A stretch of 7,590 bases of DNA from an uncultured Prevotellaceae bacterium (GTDB lineage: Bacteria; Bacteroidota; Bacteroidia; Bacteroidales; Bacteroidaceae). Made by a program: the position numbers and the translations under genes. The notes beneath the pieces were generated by a model. It saw only the letters and a list, made by a program, of their open reading frames with translations, did no database searches and was not told the DNA's origin. Location of the stretch: NCBI GenBank assembly GCA_905202115.1, contig CAJKQZ010000120.1, positions 1-7,590 of the forward strand, read 5' to 3'. Shown here in pieces: positions 1-6,139 of the stretch (position 1 is its first letter; the number at the start of each line of letters is the position of its first letter).

Positions 1-27
1 AAATATCTCAGACATATTTTTTGCTAC

Positions 28-81
28 ATATACACCTGCTGATTTTCAAGTGCTTACTGGCTGACCGTTTTTGTCTGCAAA
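28..81 (+). repeat. 54-bp repeat, left copy (inverted relative to 7537-7590)
   Basis: Read on the + strand, this segment matches the reverse complement of the last 54 bases of the window at 48 of 54 positions with no gaps (counted by hand). The six mismatches fall in only two clusters: two bases at 36-37 and four at 56-59. They separate three invariant blocks: ATATACAC, GCTGATTTTCAAGTGCTT, and a 22-base block beginning GCTGACCGTTTTTG. This copy lies upstream of the first gene. It lacks the hairpin and 9-bp tandem copies that adjoin the right copy. It is probably a dispersed intergenic repeat; I do not recognise a named family. Confidence 0.85.
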
Positions 82-143
82 CTTCCGCTCCGCAGCACGG
101 GTGTGTTTTTTCGCCTTTCCGGTTTTTTCGGACATCTGCACCC

Positions 144-151
144 TACCTTTG
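144..151 (+). promoter_or_regulatory. Candidate -7 box (TACCTTTG) for the first gene pair
   Basis: TACCTTTG matches the Bacteroidetes -7 consensus TAnnTTTG exactly. No clean TTTG -33 element lies 19-21 bases upstream; the region there is T-rich (116-128). If used, transcription would start near 158 and leave a leader of about 90 bases before the start codon at 250. The weak -33 keeps confidence moderate. Confidence 0.45.
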
Positions 152-188
152 CACCGTAGGACATGAGGGCGCGCGAGGCGTCCGGTCC

Positions 189-200
189 GTTCCGCGGAAC
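189..200 (+). promoter_or_regulatory. 12-bp perfect palindrome in the leader
   Basis: GTTCCGCGGAAC reads identically on both strands. It sits about 30-40 bases downstream of the start site predicted from the TACCTTTG box and 49 bases before the 250 start codon. It could be an operator half-site pair (GTTC-N4-GAAC) or, in RNA, a 4-bp stem with a CGCG loop. No regulator can be assigned, and chance occurrence is possible. Confidence 0.3.
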
Positions 201-249
201 CATAACATTCACAACAACCAACCTTAACCTTTAAAAAACATCGACATCC

Positions 250-906
250 ATGAAACTTAAAAACATCTTCCTACTCTATAAGAGCTATTATCCCTCGGCG
301 GTTTTCCACCGCATAACCATTGCCGGTTACGGAGCCATGCAGGTGAGCGACCGCCGGCGCGCCGCGCGGCTCAGCATTAGCGCCGCGCCCTGTCTGTGCA
401 GCTCTCTTGCCGGCAACGGCCGAGCGCTGCCGTCGGCCGAGCCTGCCTCTACCGGTTTGTTGCGCTCGTTTTGCGCCGACAATCGCCGCGAGCTTTTCAT
501 GCTTGGCGAAACGCGCAGCCTTTACGGCATTGTGTATGCCGAGAATCTCACGGCCAACCTAAGCCTTATGGCGCTTGCGGGGAACGGCGCCGTTTCCGAC
601 GGTTGCGACCGCGGTCTGCGGCTTACCTGGCTCTTCGCCCTGGCCGACAGGATTACGCGCAGACGTTATTCGCTCACTTCTGTGACGCTCGAGCGCAATG
701 GCAACGTATTTTTAGTGGCCGCAGCCCCGCAACACACCGTGGGTGTGCGTATAAATGCCGGCGGAAAGGTATCGCTGTCTTACGACGGAGCATACCGCGC
801 CATTGCCTGCACCGACGACGAGTCGCTGCGCTATGCCCGACTCTTTTGCCGCGACAACGCCGAATGGTTTGCTGCCTTTGCAGCAGGAAAGGAGGCATTG
901 CTATGA
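250..906 (+). CDS. Uncharacterised protein, first gene of a pair with a DUF4248-like gene
   Basis: I do not recognise this 218-aa protein. It is probably real. The frame is open throughout, third positions are G/C-rich like the other genes, a TAnnTTTG box lies upstream, and its TGA overlaps the next gene's ATG (ATGA), a translational-coupling arrangement. The start at 250 is the first ATG of the frame and gives a basic N-terminus (MKLKNIFLLYK). No signal peptide or full membrane segment is evident. The protein is rich in Arg, Ala and Leu and has six cysteines (48, 50, 75, 119, 187, 200); C48 and C50 form a C-x-C pair, but no metal-binding pattern is complete. Residues about 140-190 look like alternating beta strands and turns (NGNVFLVAAAP, INAGGKVSLSYDG). 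It is probably cytoplasmic. The coupling to a DUF4248-like gene, a family often seen in accessory loci of Bacteroidetes, hints at an accessory function; that is inference. Confidence 0.7.
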   Translation: MKLKNIFLLYKSYYPSAVFHRITIAGYGAMQVSDRRRAARLSISAAPCLCSSLAGNGRALPSAEPASTGLLRSFCADNRRELFMLGETRSLYGIVYAENLTANLSLMALAGNGAVSDGCDRGLRLTWLFALADRITRRRYSLTSVTLERNGNVFLVAAAPQHTVGVRINAGGKVSLSYDGAYRAIACTDDESLRYARLFCRDNAEWFAAFAAGKEALL

Positions 907-1109
907 TACGTTCCCGCAAAGTGGCCGATATAGCTTCGGCATATTTTCCCGCTCCTCGGGCGGCTTCGTCCACACGTCGTCTGAGGCGGTGGATAGACAG
1001 CGACCCTACGCTTTGCCGCGCCCTTGTGCGCGCCGGCTACCGCAAGGGGCAGCATATTTTCACGCCCCGACAGATTTCGGTGCTCCGCCGCATTCTCGGC
1101 TGCCCCTGA
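903..1109 (+). CDS. DUF4248-like small basic protein
   Basis: This 68-aa protein fits the pattern I recall for DUF4248, a small family of unknown function confined to Bacteroidetes. The pattern is an N-terminal helix ending in YFP (14-16), a central R-x-x-x-WI-x-x-x-P-x-L segment (W30-I31, P35, L37), a GY pair (45-46), Q-x-x-FT-x-x-QI (50-58) and a terminal LGxP (65-68; usually LGEP, here LGCP). The layout resembles a compact helix-turn-helix fold and the protein is strongly basic (13 Arg), so nucleic-acid binding is plausible but unproven. Its ATG overlaps the stop of the upstream gene by four bases (ATGA), so its translation probably depends on that gene. In other Bacteroidetes such genes often sit near HU-like proteins, amidases or VirE/primase-like genes; none of those is present here. 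Confidence 0.75.
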   Translation: MIRSRKVADIASAYFPAPRAASSTRRLRRWIDSDPTLCRALVRAGYRKGQHIFTPRQISVLRRILGCP

Positions 1110-1135
1110 TACGGGCATGCCAAAACGGGTCGTCA

Positions 1136-1175
1136 CGTCGCAAAAGCGGCGCTGGCGGCCTTTTTTGTGGCCTCC
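1136..1175 (+). terminator. Possible weak terminator after the first gene pair
   Basis: A short stem (CGTCGC, AAAA loop, GCGGCG; 1136-1151, one G-U pair) is followed ten bases later by T6 (1161-1166). A second imperfect stem, GGCGGCC/GGCCTCC (1154-1160 with 1169-1175, one mismatch), encloses the T tract. Neither is a canonical stem directly followed by Ts, so the call is tentative; a transcript end is expected somewhere between 1110 and 1200. Confidence 0.25.
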
Positions 1176-1181
1176 GGCCTG

Positions 1182-1203
1182 AAAATAAACTGCATTTTAT
1201 TTT
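1182..1203 (+). promoter_or_regulatory. AT-rich inverted repeat overlapping the cysE promoter
   Basis: AAAATAAA (1182-1189) and TTTATTTT (1196-1203) are perfect 8-bp inverted copies separated by six bases. The right arm runs into the TTTG -33 element at 1202-1205. The position suits an operator or an A/T-rich upstream element, and it could also help end transcription from the upstream pair. No regulator can be assigned. Confidence 0.35.
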
Positions 1204-1232
1204 TGCCTTTCGCCCGCCTTGCACTAACTTTG
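1202..1232 (+). promoter_or_regulatory. Bacteroidetes-type promoter for the cysE operon
   Basis: TTTG (1202-1205) lies 19 bases before TAACTTTG (1225-1232), an exact TAnnTTTG. Both elements and the spacing agree with the housekeeping promoter of Bacteroidetes. Transcription would begin near 1239, leaving a leader of only about 25 bases before the cysE start at 1264, too short for a riboswitch. Confidence 0.75.
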
Positions 1233-1263
1233 CAACAATAAACCGGTGTTACCTTAATAATTG

Positions 1264-2172
1264 ATGAATTCCAGCGAAATAACGCGGCTGCTCACCGATA
1301 CCGTCGGCTCTCTCTCACAGACTTCTACGATGAAGGGGCTCTGCCGCCAGCATCGTCATGGCGATGCATTGCCCTCTGGGCAGGCGCTTGCCGAGGTGAT
1401 AGATCTTAGTCGCGCGATACTCTTTCCTGGCTATTACGGCAAGTCTACAATCAATGCCGAAACCGTGCTCTACACTATCGGTGTGAGTACCGAACGCCTT
1501 TTCTACCTGCTGCGCCATGAAATAGAGGCGGGGCTGTGTTTCGAAAACCGCGACGGCGACGACCGGGCCCGTGCCGACATCCGTGTGCGCGCACGCGACA
1601 TGGCTGCCGAGCTTATACGCCGCCTGCCTGCTATACGCGAAACGCTTTCTACCGATGTCGAGGCAGCCTTTCTCGGCGACCCTGCTGCCGAAAGCTTCGG
1701 CGAGGTGATAAGCTGCTATCCCGTGATAAAAGCTCTCACCAACTATCGCATAGCTCACGAACTGTATCTAATAGGAGTGCCGCTCGTGCCGCGCATTTTC
1801 ACCGAAATGGCTCACAGCGAGACAGGTATCGACATTCATCCAGGAGCCGAGATAGGCAAGCACTTTACCATTGACCACGGCACGGGAGTGGTGATAGGCG
1901 CAACCTGTATCATAGGTAACAATGTCAAACTCTATCAGGGCGTAACCCTCGGTGCGCGCAGTTTCCCGCTCGACGAAAACGGAAATCCCATAAAAAGAAT
2001 ACCGCGCCACCCCATACTCGAAGACGATGTGATAGTCTATTCGAACGCTTCGATACTCGGGCGGATACGCATAGGCAAAGGCGCTGTAATCGGAGGCAAT
2101 ATATGGGTTACGGAAGATGTGCCCGCCGGAGCGCAAATACAACAAAACAGAAACACTCCCAAACAACATTAA
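1264..2172 (+). CDS. cysE: Serine O-acetyltransferase
   Basis: This cytoplasmic enzyme transfers acetyl from acetyl-CoA to L-serine, giving O-acetylserine, the precursor that cysteine synthase converts to cysteine. The 302-aa protein has a helical N-terminal domain (about 1-180) followed by a left-handed beta-helix of hexapeptide repeats (about 185-290; ETGIDIHPGAEIG, VIGATCIIGNNV, LYQGVTLGA). The catalytic pair of the family, Asp143/His158 in E. coli, corresponds to D190 in DIHP and H205 in DHGTG, with the same 15-residue spacing. The segment SFPLDENGNPIKRIPRHP and the long N-terminus match the Bacteroides-type enzyme, longer than the E. coli protein (273 aa). ATG 1264 is chosen over an adjacent in-frame TTG at 1261, since it lies just after a good promoter. 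The stop TAA shares its last base with the next start codon (TAATG). The tail (QIQQNRNTPKQH) does not resemble the E. coli C-terminus involved in cysteine feedback and complex formation, so regulation may differ. Confidence 0.95.
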   Translation: MNSSEITRLLTDTVGSLSQTSTMKGLCRQHRHGDALPSGQALAEVIDLSRAILFPGYYGKSTINAETVLYTIGVSTERLFYLLRHEIEAGLCFENRDGDDRARADIRVRARDMAAELIRRLPAIRETLSTDVEAAFLGDPAAESFGEVISCYPVIKALTNYRIAHELYLIGVPLVPRIFTEMAHSETGIDIHPGAEIGKHFTIDHGTGVVIGATCIIGNNVKLYQGVTLGARSFPLDENGNPIKRIPRHPILEDDVIVYSNASILGRIRIGKGAVIGGNIWVTEDVPAGAQIQQNRNTPKQH

Positions 2173-3794
2173 TGGAAAAAGAATTCGAACTCATAGCCAA
2201 GACCTTTCAGGGACTGGAAGAGATACTGGCGCGCGAGCTTACCGAAATAGGTGCGAACAATATCCAGATAGGACGCAGAGTAGTGTCGTTCACCGGCACG
2301 CGCGAGACTGTATATCGCGCCAACTACGCCCTGCGCACTGCAATACGCATACTCAAACCTCTGAAGCACTTTAAGGCCTCGAATGCCGACGAGGTGTATG
2401 ACGCGGTGAAAAACTACGACTGGGGAAGTATGCTTGACCTTAAAACAACATTCGCGGTCGATTCGGTGGTTTACTCCGAGAATTTCCGCTATTCCAAGTT
2501 CGTGGCATACAAAGTGAAGGACGCTATTGTCGATTACTTCCGCGAAGCCTACGGGCAGCGGCCTAACATTTCCGTAACCAATCCCGGCATACGCTTTCAC
2601 ATACATGTTTCGGACGACGACTGTACCCTGTCGCTCGATTCCTCGGGAGAGAGCCTGCACAAGCGCGGCTATCGCGTTGCAACGGTAGACGCACCAATGA
2701 ACGAGATACTTGCGGCTGCAATGGTAATGCTTACCGGCTGGCAGGGCGAATGCGACTTTATCGACCCCATGTGCGGGTCGGGCACAATAGCAATCGAGGC
2801 CTGCATGCTGGCAAGAAACATCGCGCCCGGGCGGTTCAGAAAAGAATATGCTTTCGAAAAATGGCCCGATTTCAATGCCGACATTTTCGAGGCCGTAAAG
2901 AAGGAATACGAAACCGAACGTCCGTTCGAACATATGATATATGCTTATGACAACGACCCTAAGGCGGTGGCCGCAACTAAGGCCAATGTCGAGGCGGCAG
3001 GCATGTCGAAGGATTTTGCTATAGCGTGCAGCGATTTCCGCAGCTTCACACAGCCGGTGGAAAAAGCCATAATGGTGACGAATCCGCCCTACGGCGTGCG
3101 CATCTCAACGGCAAACCTGCTCGGGCTTTACCGTACGATCGGCGAGCGCCTGAAGCACCAGTTCGTTGGCAATGAGGCGTGGATTATCTCAAACCACGAA
3201 GAATGTTTCGACAGTATAGGGCTGAAACCGAGCCTGAAAATCCCGCTTTTCAACGGCTCGCTCGATTGTCAGTTGCAGAAATATCAGATTTTCAGCGGTA
3301 AGCTCAATGAATTCCGCGGTAGCGGCAACGAACTCAAGACAGAAGAAGAGCTGCGTGCCATGTCTGAGAAGCATCGTTTCAAGGAAAAACGCGAATTTAA
3401 GAAACGTGTTGACGAGCCTATCGAAGAAGATTACGGTGATATTCCGGATTATCGCGTTCGCAAACACCGTGAGTTCGAAGCCAACGAGAAACGCAAGGAA
3501 CGTCGCGCGGCATTCGAGGCAAATCGCGCAGAGCGGGGCGACGGCGCTCGTTCTTTCCGTCGTGATGACCGCGATCGTCGTGGCGGTTACGCCGGCGGCA
3601 GGAACGACAACCGTTTCGGTCGCAATGACAGCCGAAATGGTCGTGACGGCAGCAGGGACGGACGTAAATCTGAGGGTAGATTCTCGGATTCAAAAAAAAA
3701 TTTTTCACGAAATGACAGCCGCAGGGATAGCTACGACCGGAACGGGCGCAGAAATTCGGGCGGCGATTTTAAAGGAAAACGTTATGACAAATAG
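2172..3794 (+). CDS. rlmL: THUMP-domain 23S rRNA (guanine-N2) methyltransferase, RlmL-like, with Arg-rich tail
   Basis: The 540-aa protein belongs to the SAM-dependent RNA methyltransferases with an N-terminal THUMP domain (COG0116). The E. coli relative makes m2G2445 in 23S rRNA; the same target is inferred here. Visible parts are a ferredoxin-like plus THUMP region (about 1-160; TFQGLEEILARELTEIGA), the SAM-binding loop DPMCGSGT (198-205), an acidic strand YAYDNDP, and the catalytic NPPYG (304-308). It corresponds to the RlmL half only; the fused RlmK domain of E. coli is absent. From about residue 390 there is a long, highly charged, probably disordered tail rich in Arg, Asp, Asn and Gly (RRDDRDRRGGYAGG, RNDSRNGRDGSRDGR), likely an RNA-binding extension. 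ATG 2172 is preferred to an earlier in-frame ATG (2103), because the extra 23 residues would be read out of frame from the end of cysE. The 3' end overlaps the peptidase gene by 11 bases. An A9 run (3692-3700) lies within the tail. Confidence 0.9.
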   Translation: MEKEFELIAKTFQGLEEILARELTEIGANNIQIGRRVVSFTGTRETVYRANYALRTAIRILKPLKHFKASNADEVYDAVKNYDWGSMLDLKTTFAVDSVVYSENFRYSKFVAYKVKDAIVDYFREAYGQRPNISVTNPGIRFHIHVSDDDCTLSLDSSGESLHKRGYRVATVDAPMNEILAAAMVMLTGWQGECDFIDPMCGSGTIAIEACMLARNIAPGRFRKEYAFEKWPDFNADIFEAVKKEYETERPFEHMIYAYDNDPKAVAATKANVEAAGMSKDFAIACSDFRSFTQPVEKAIMVTNPPYGVRISTANLLGLYRTIGERLKHQFVGNEAWIISNHEECFDSIGLKPSLKIPLFNGSLDCQLQKYQIFSGKLNEFRGSGNELKTEEELRAMSEKHRFKEKREFKKRVDEPIEEDYGDIPDYRVRKHREFEANEKRKERRAAFEANRAERGDGARSFRRDDRDRRGGYAGGRNDNRFGRNDSRNGRDGSRDGRKSEGRFSDSKKNFSRNDSRRDSYDRNGRRNSGGDFKGKRYDK

Positions 3795-5985
3795 CAGAAC
3801 CCTAATCGCAACAATTGTTTGCATGTTATTAGTCGCAGCAGCTCCGGCGCAGAAAAAATCATTCACTCTCGACGACCTTTTGTCGGGCGGCGAAACGTTT
3901 TGGAACCTGCAGCCAAAGAATATTTACACCGCATGGTGGGGCGACTGCCTTGTAAAGCTCGACGCAGAGCAATGCAGCGCCTTGACAAACGCCAAAGGCG
4001 TGAAAACAGAGGAAAAAGTTCTTTTTACGCTTGAACAGATAAACGCCTGGGCAAATCTCGGCGATGAAAAGGTGCGCAGTCTTTATTACGCCTCCTTTCC
4101 GTTTGCCGACAAGACCGAGGTAGTGGTTTCCACTCCTAAGCATCGTTTGGTTATCGACTGGAAAGCAGGCCGCCTTGTGCGAAAGCAACAGATTGTTCCG
4201 CAGTCATCGGCGCGGGATTACCATTCTGTTTCGGGCAACGAGGCTTACGTGCTGAAAGATAACCTTTACGTAATGACGGCCGACGGCAAATCTCTGCAGG
4301 TGTCGCACGACGGAACGCGAAATCTCGTTTACGGGCAGTCGGTTCACCGCGACGAGTTCGGCATTAGCAAGGGAACGTTCTGGAGTCCGCAGGGAAATAA
4401 GCTCGCGTTCTACAAAATGGACCAGAGTATGGTTACCGATTATCCGCTCATAAACGTAACTCCGCTTTGCGCCGACAACTGCAAGGATTCCGCGGGTGTG
4501 TCGCGCATTGCAAAGCTCGAGCCCACGAAATATCCTATGGCCGGCGAAACGAGCCACAAGGTTTACGTGGGAGTGTTCGACGTAGCTACCGCGAAAACGG
4601 TTTATCTGAAGACGGCCGACCCTACCGACAGGTATTTCACCAACATAAGCTGGTCGCCCGATGAGAAGACGGTTTACATCTTCGAGCTGAACCGCGATCA
4701 GAACCACATGGAGCTTATGGCCTACGACGCCGAGACGGGCGAGAGCCGCGGAAAGATTTTCGAAGAGCGTCATCCCAAGTACGTCGAGCCGCAAAATCCG
4801 CTTGTATTCCTGCCGTGGAACGAAAACAAGTTCATTTTCCAGAGCCAGCGCGACGGATACAATCATCTGTATCTGTATGATTTGAAAACCGGTCAGACCT
4901 CACAGCTCACGAAAGGCAAATTCGTCGTTACCGACTTTGTAGGTTTCGACAAGGCTGCCCGCAGTGTCATCTTTATTTCCAACGAACTTTCTCCGATTCA
5001 GTACAATATTTTCTCGCTCAGCGTTGAAAAGCCGCGTGCCACGCTTCTCGACGACGGTACGGGCGTTCATTCGGCCAAGCTGTCGGCTTCGGGCAGGCAT
5101 ATCGTCGACATTTATTCCTCGCCTACGGTTGCGCGAAGCATAAACATTGCCGACACGAAGACTGCCAAGCGTGAAAATCTGCTCATAGCCGAAGATCCGT
5201 GGAAGGAATACAACGTACCCGAGATAACATGCGGTTCTATCAAGGCTGCCGACGGTACCACCGACTTGTATTACCGTATGGTCAAGCCCGTGGACTTCGA
5301 CGCAACAAAGAAATATCCTGCCGTGGTTTACGTTTACGGTGGTCCGCACGCGCGCAATGTCACCGCCGCGCGCAACTACTGGGCCCGCGGCTGGGAAATC
5401 TACATGGCGCAGAAAGGATATCTCGTTTTCGTGCTCGATAACCGCGGAAGCGAACATCGCGGTCTCGAGTTCGAGAACGTAACGTTCCGCCACCTCGGTA
5501 TCGAGGAAATGAAAGACCAGATAAAGGGCGTTGAATTTCTCAAGTCGCTTCCTTACGTCGACGGTTCCAAACTCGGCGTGCACGGCTGGAGCTTCGGCGG
5601 ATTCATGACGACCAATCTCATGCTCACATATCCCGATGTCTTCAAGGTTGGCGTTGCCGGCGGTCCTGTTGTCGACTGGAAATACTACGAGGTGATGTAC
5701 GGCGAGCGCTACATGGACACGCCACAGCAGAACCCCGACGGATACAGGGAGAGCAGTCTGCTGCCGAAAGCCGGAAATCTGAAAGGGCGCCTGCAGATAA
5801 TCAACGGGCTCAACGACCCCACCTGTGTGCCGCAGCACACGTTCACTTTCCTGCGCGCCTGCGAGGATGCAGGAACACAGCCCGATTATTTCACTTACCC
5901 CGGCGACGGCCACAACATGATGGGTAAGGATATGGTGCACCTTCACGAACGCATTACGCGCTACTTCACCGATTATTTGCGTTAG
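3784..5985 (+). CDS. ptpA: Secreted prolyl tripeptidyl peptidase / DPP IV-like serine peptidase (S9B)
   Basis: This exported exopeptidase removes N-terminal peptides ending in proline. The 733-aa precursor starts with a signal peptide (MTNSR, hydrophobic 6-20, APA before Q23, signal peptidase I site) and lacks a lipobox, so it should act in the periplasm or at the surface. A beta-propeller (DPPIV_N, about 70-460) precedes the alpha/beta-hydrolase domain (about 500-733). The triad is S603 (GWSFGG), D678 (NGLNDP) and H710 (GDGHNM), the same numbers I recall for P. gingivalis PtpA. Two Glu residues that bind the substrate N-terminus there are also present: E191 in HRDEFGISKG (E205 in PtpA) and E636 in YYEVMYGERY. 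HR-x-EFG rather than the YEEE pattern of true DPP IV favours tripeptide release. ATG 3784 is chosen because it begins the signal peptide; the frame stays open back to 3307 but encodes low-complexity residues over the rlmL tail. AAAGGAAAA lies just upstream. It is last in the cysE operon, before a strong terminator. Confidence 0.92.
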   Translation: MTNSRTLIATIVCMLLVAAAPAQKKSFTLDDLLSGGETFWNLQPKNIYTAWWGDCLVKLDAEQCSALTNAKGVKTEEKVLFTLEQINAWANLGDEKVRSLYYASFPFADKTEVVVSTPKHRLVIDWKAGRLVRKQQIVPQSSARDYHSVSGNEAYVLKDNLYVMTADGKSLQVSHDGTRNLVYGQSVHRDEFGISKGTFWSPQGNKLAFYKMDQSMVTDYPLINVTPLCADNCKDSAGVSRIAKLEPTKYPMAGETSHKVYVGVFDVATAKTVYLKTADPTDRYFTNISWSPDEKTVYIFELNRDQNHMELMAYDAETGESRGKIFEERHPKYVEPQNPLVFLPWNENKFIFQSQRDGYNHLYLYDLKTGQTSQLTKGKFVVTDFVGFDKAARSVIFISNELSPIQYNIFSLSVEKPRATLLDDGTGVHSAKLSASGRHIVDIYSSPTVARSINIADTKTAKRENLLIAEDPWKEYNVPEITCGSIKAADGTTDLYYRMVKPVDFDATKKYPAVVYVYGGPHARNVTAARNYWARGWEIYMAQKGYLVFVLDNRGSEHRGLEFENVTFRHLGIEEMKDQIKGVEFLKSLPYVDGSKLGVHGWSFGGFMTTNLMLTYPDVFKVGVAGGPVVDWKYYEVMYGERYMDTPQQNPDGYRESSLLPKAGNLKGRLQIINGLNDPTCVPQHTFTFLRACEDAGTQPDYFTYPGDGHNMMGKDMVHLHERITRYFTDYLR

Positions 5986-5996
5986 TTTCCGCATGC

Positions 5997-6013
5997 GGCG
6001 CGTGCTCCGCGCC
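5997..6013 (+). other. GC-rich hairpin just after the peptidase stop
   Basis: GGCGCG (5997-6002) and CGCGCC (6008-6013) form a perfect 6-bp stem with loop TGCTC, eleven bases after the peptidase stop codon. No T tract follows, so it is not a terminator by itself; it may stabilise the mRNA 3' end ahead of the terminator at 6045. Confidence 0.35.
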
Positions 6014-6044
6014 TGTATCGGAAAGAATCTACAGATATTCAATG

Positions 6045-6103
6045 CCGCTGCCTGCTTTCACAGAACGTCATCGTTTTCTTGCGAAAGCAGGCAGCGGTTT
6101 TTT
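6045..6103 (+). terminator. Strong intrinsic terminator of the cysE-rlmL-ptpA operon
   Basis: CCGCTGCCTGCTTTC (6045-6059) pairs perfectly over 15 bp with GAAAGCAGGCAGCGG (6083-6097) and is followed at once by T6 (6098-6103). The 23-base loop holds a small secondary hairpin (AACG, TCAT loop, CGTT; 6064-6075). It should end transcription from the peptidase gene and separate it from the transporter. Confidence 0.9.
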
Positions 6104-6109
6104 CATTTG
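6079..6109 (+). promoter_or_regulatory. Possible weak promoter for the MATE gene, overlapping the terminator
   Basis: TTG (6079-6081) lies 20 bases before TTCATTTG (6102-6109), which matches TAnnTTTG except for T in place of A at its second base. Transcription would begin near 6116, about 24 bases before the transporter start. I see no better match between the terminator and 6140, and the gene needs either a promoter here or readthrough. Confidence 0.3.
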
Positions 6110-6139
6110 TTCCGGCCGCCGCGCCGCAGGTTTTAAGGC

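Noticed and set aside
118..132. TCCG-GTTTTTT-CGGA stem near the first promoter
   Set aside because: A 4-bp stem with the Ts in the loop is too weak to support a terminator or regulatory call.
21..227. A 68-codon open frame beginning in the left repeat
   Set aside because: It runs through the 54-bp repeat, the T-rich tracts, the -7 box and the palindrome; its peptide has no family character and part of it (LADRFCLQ) recurs in the right repeat on the other strand, as expected of repeat-derived frames.
1261..1263. TTG as the start of cysE
   Set aside because: An ATG follows directly at 1264, and ATG is far more likely; the difference is one residue.
755..1264. A 169-codon + strand frame across the first gene pair and the cysE promoter
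   Set aside because: It overlaps two better-supported genes and reads through the intergenic promoter region; its composition is Pro/Arg/Ser-rich, as in a shadow frame.
2103..2171. A 23-codon upstream extension of rlmL
   Set aside because: It lies wholly within the 3' end of cysE in another frame; the ATG at 2172 gives the usual family N-terminus (MEKEFELIAKT).
3307..3783. A 159-codon upstream extension of the peptidase frame
   Set aside because: It overlaps the rlmL tail out of frame, has low-complexity Ala/Thr/Val composition, and would bury a clear signal peptide that starts at 3784.
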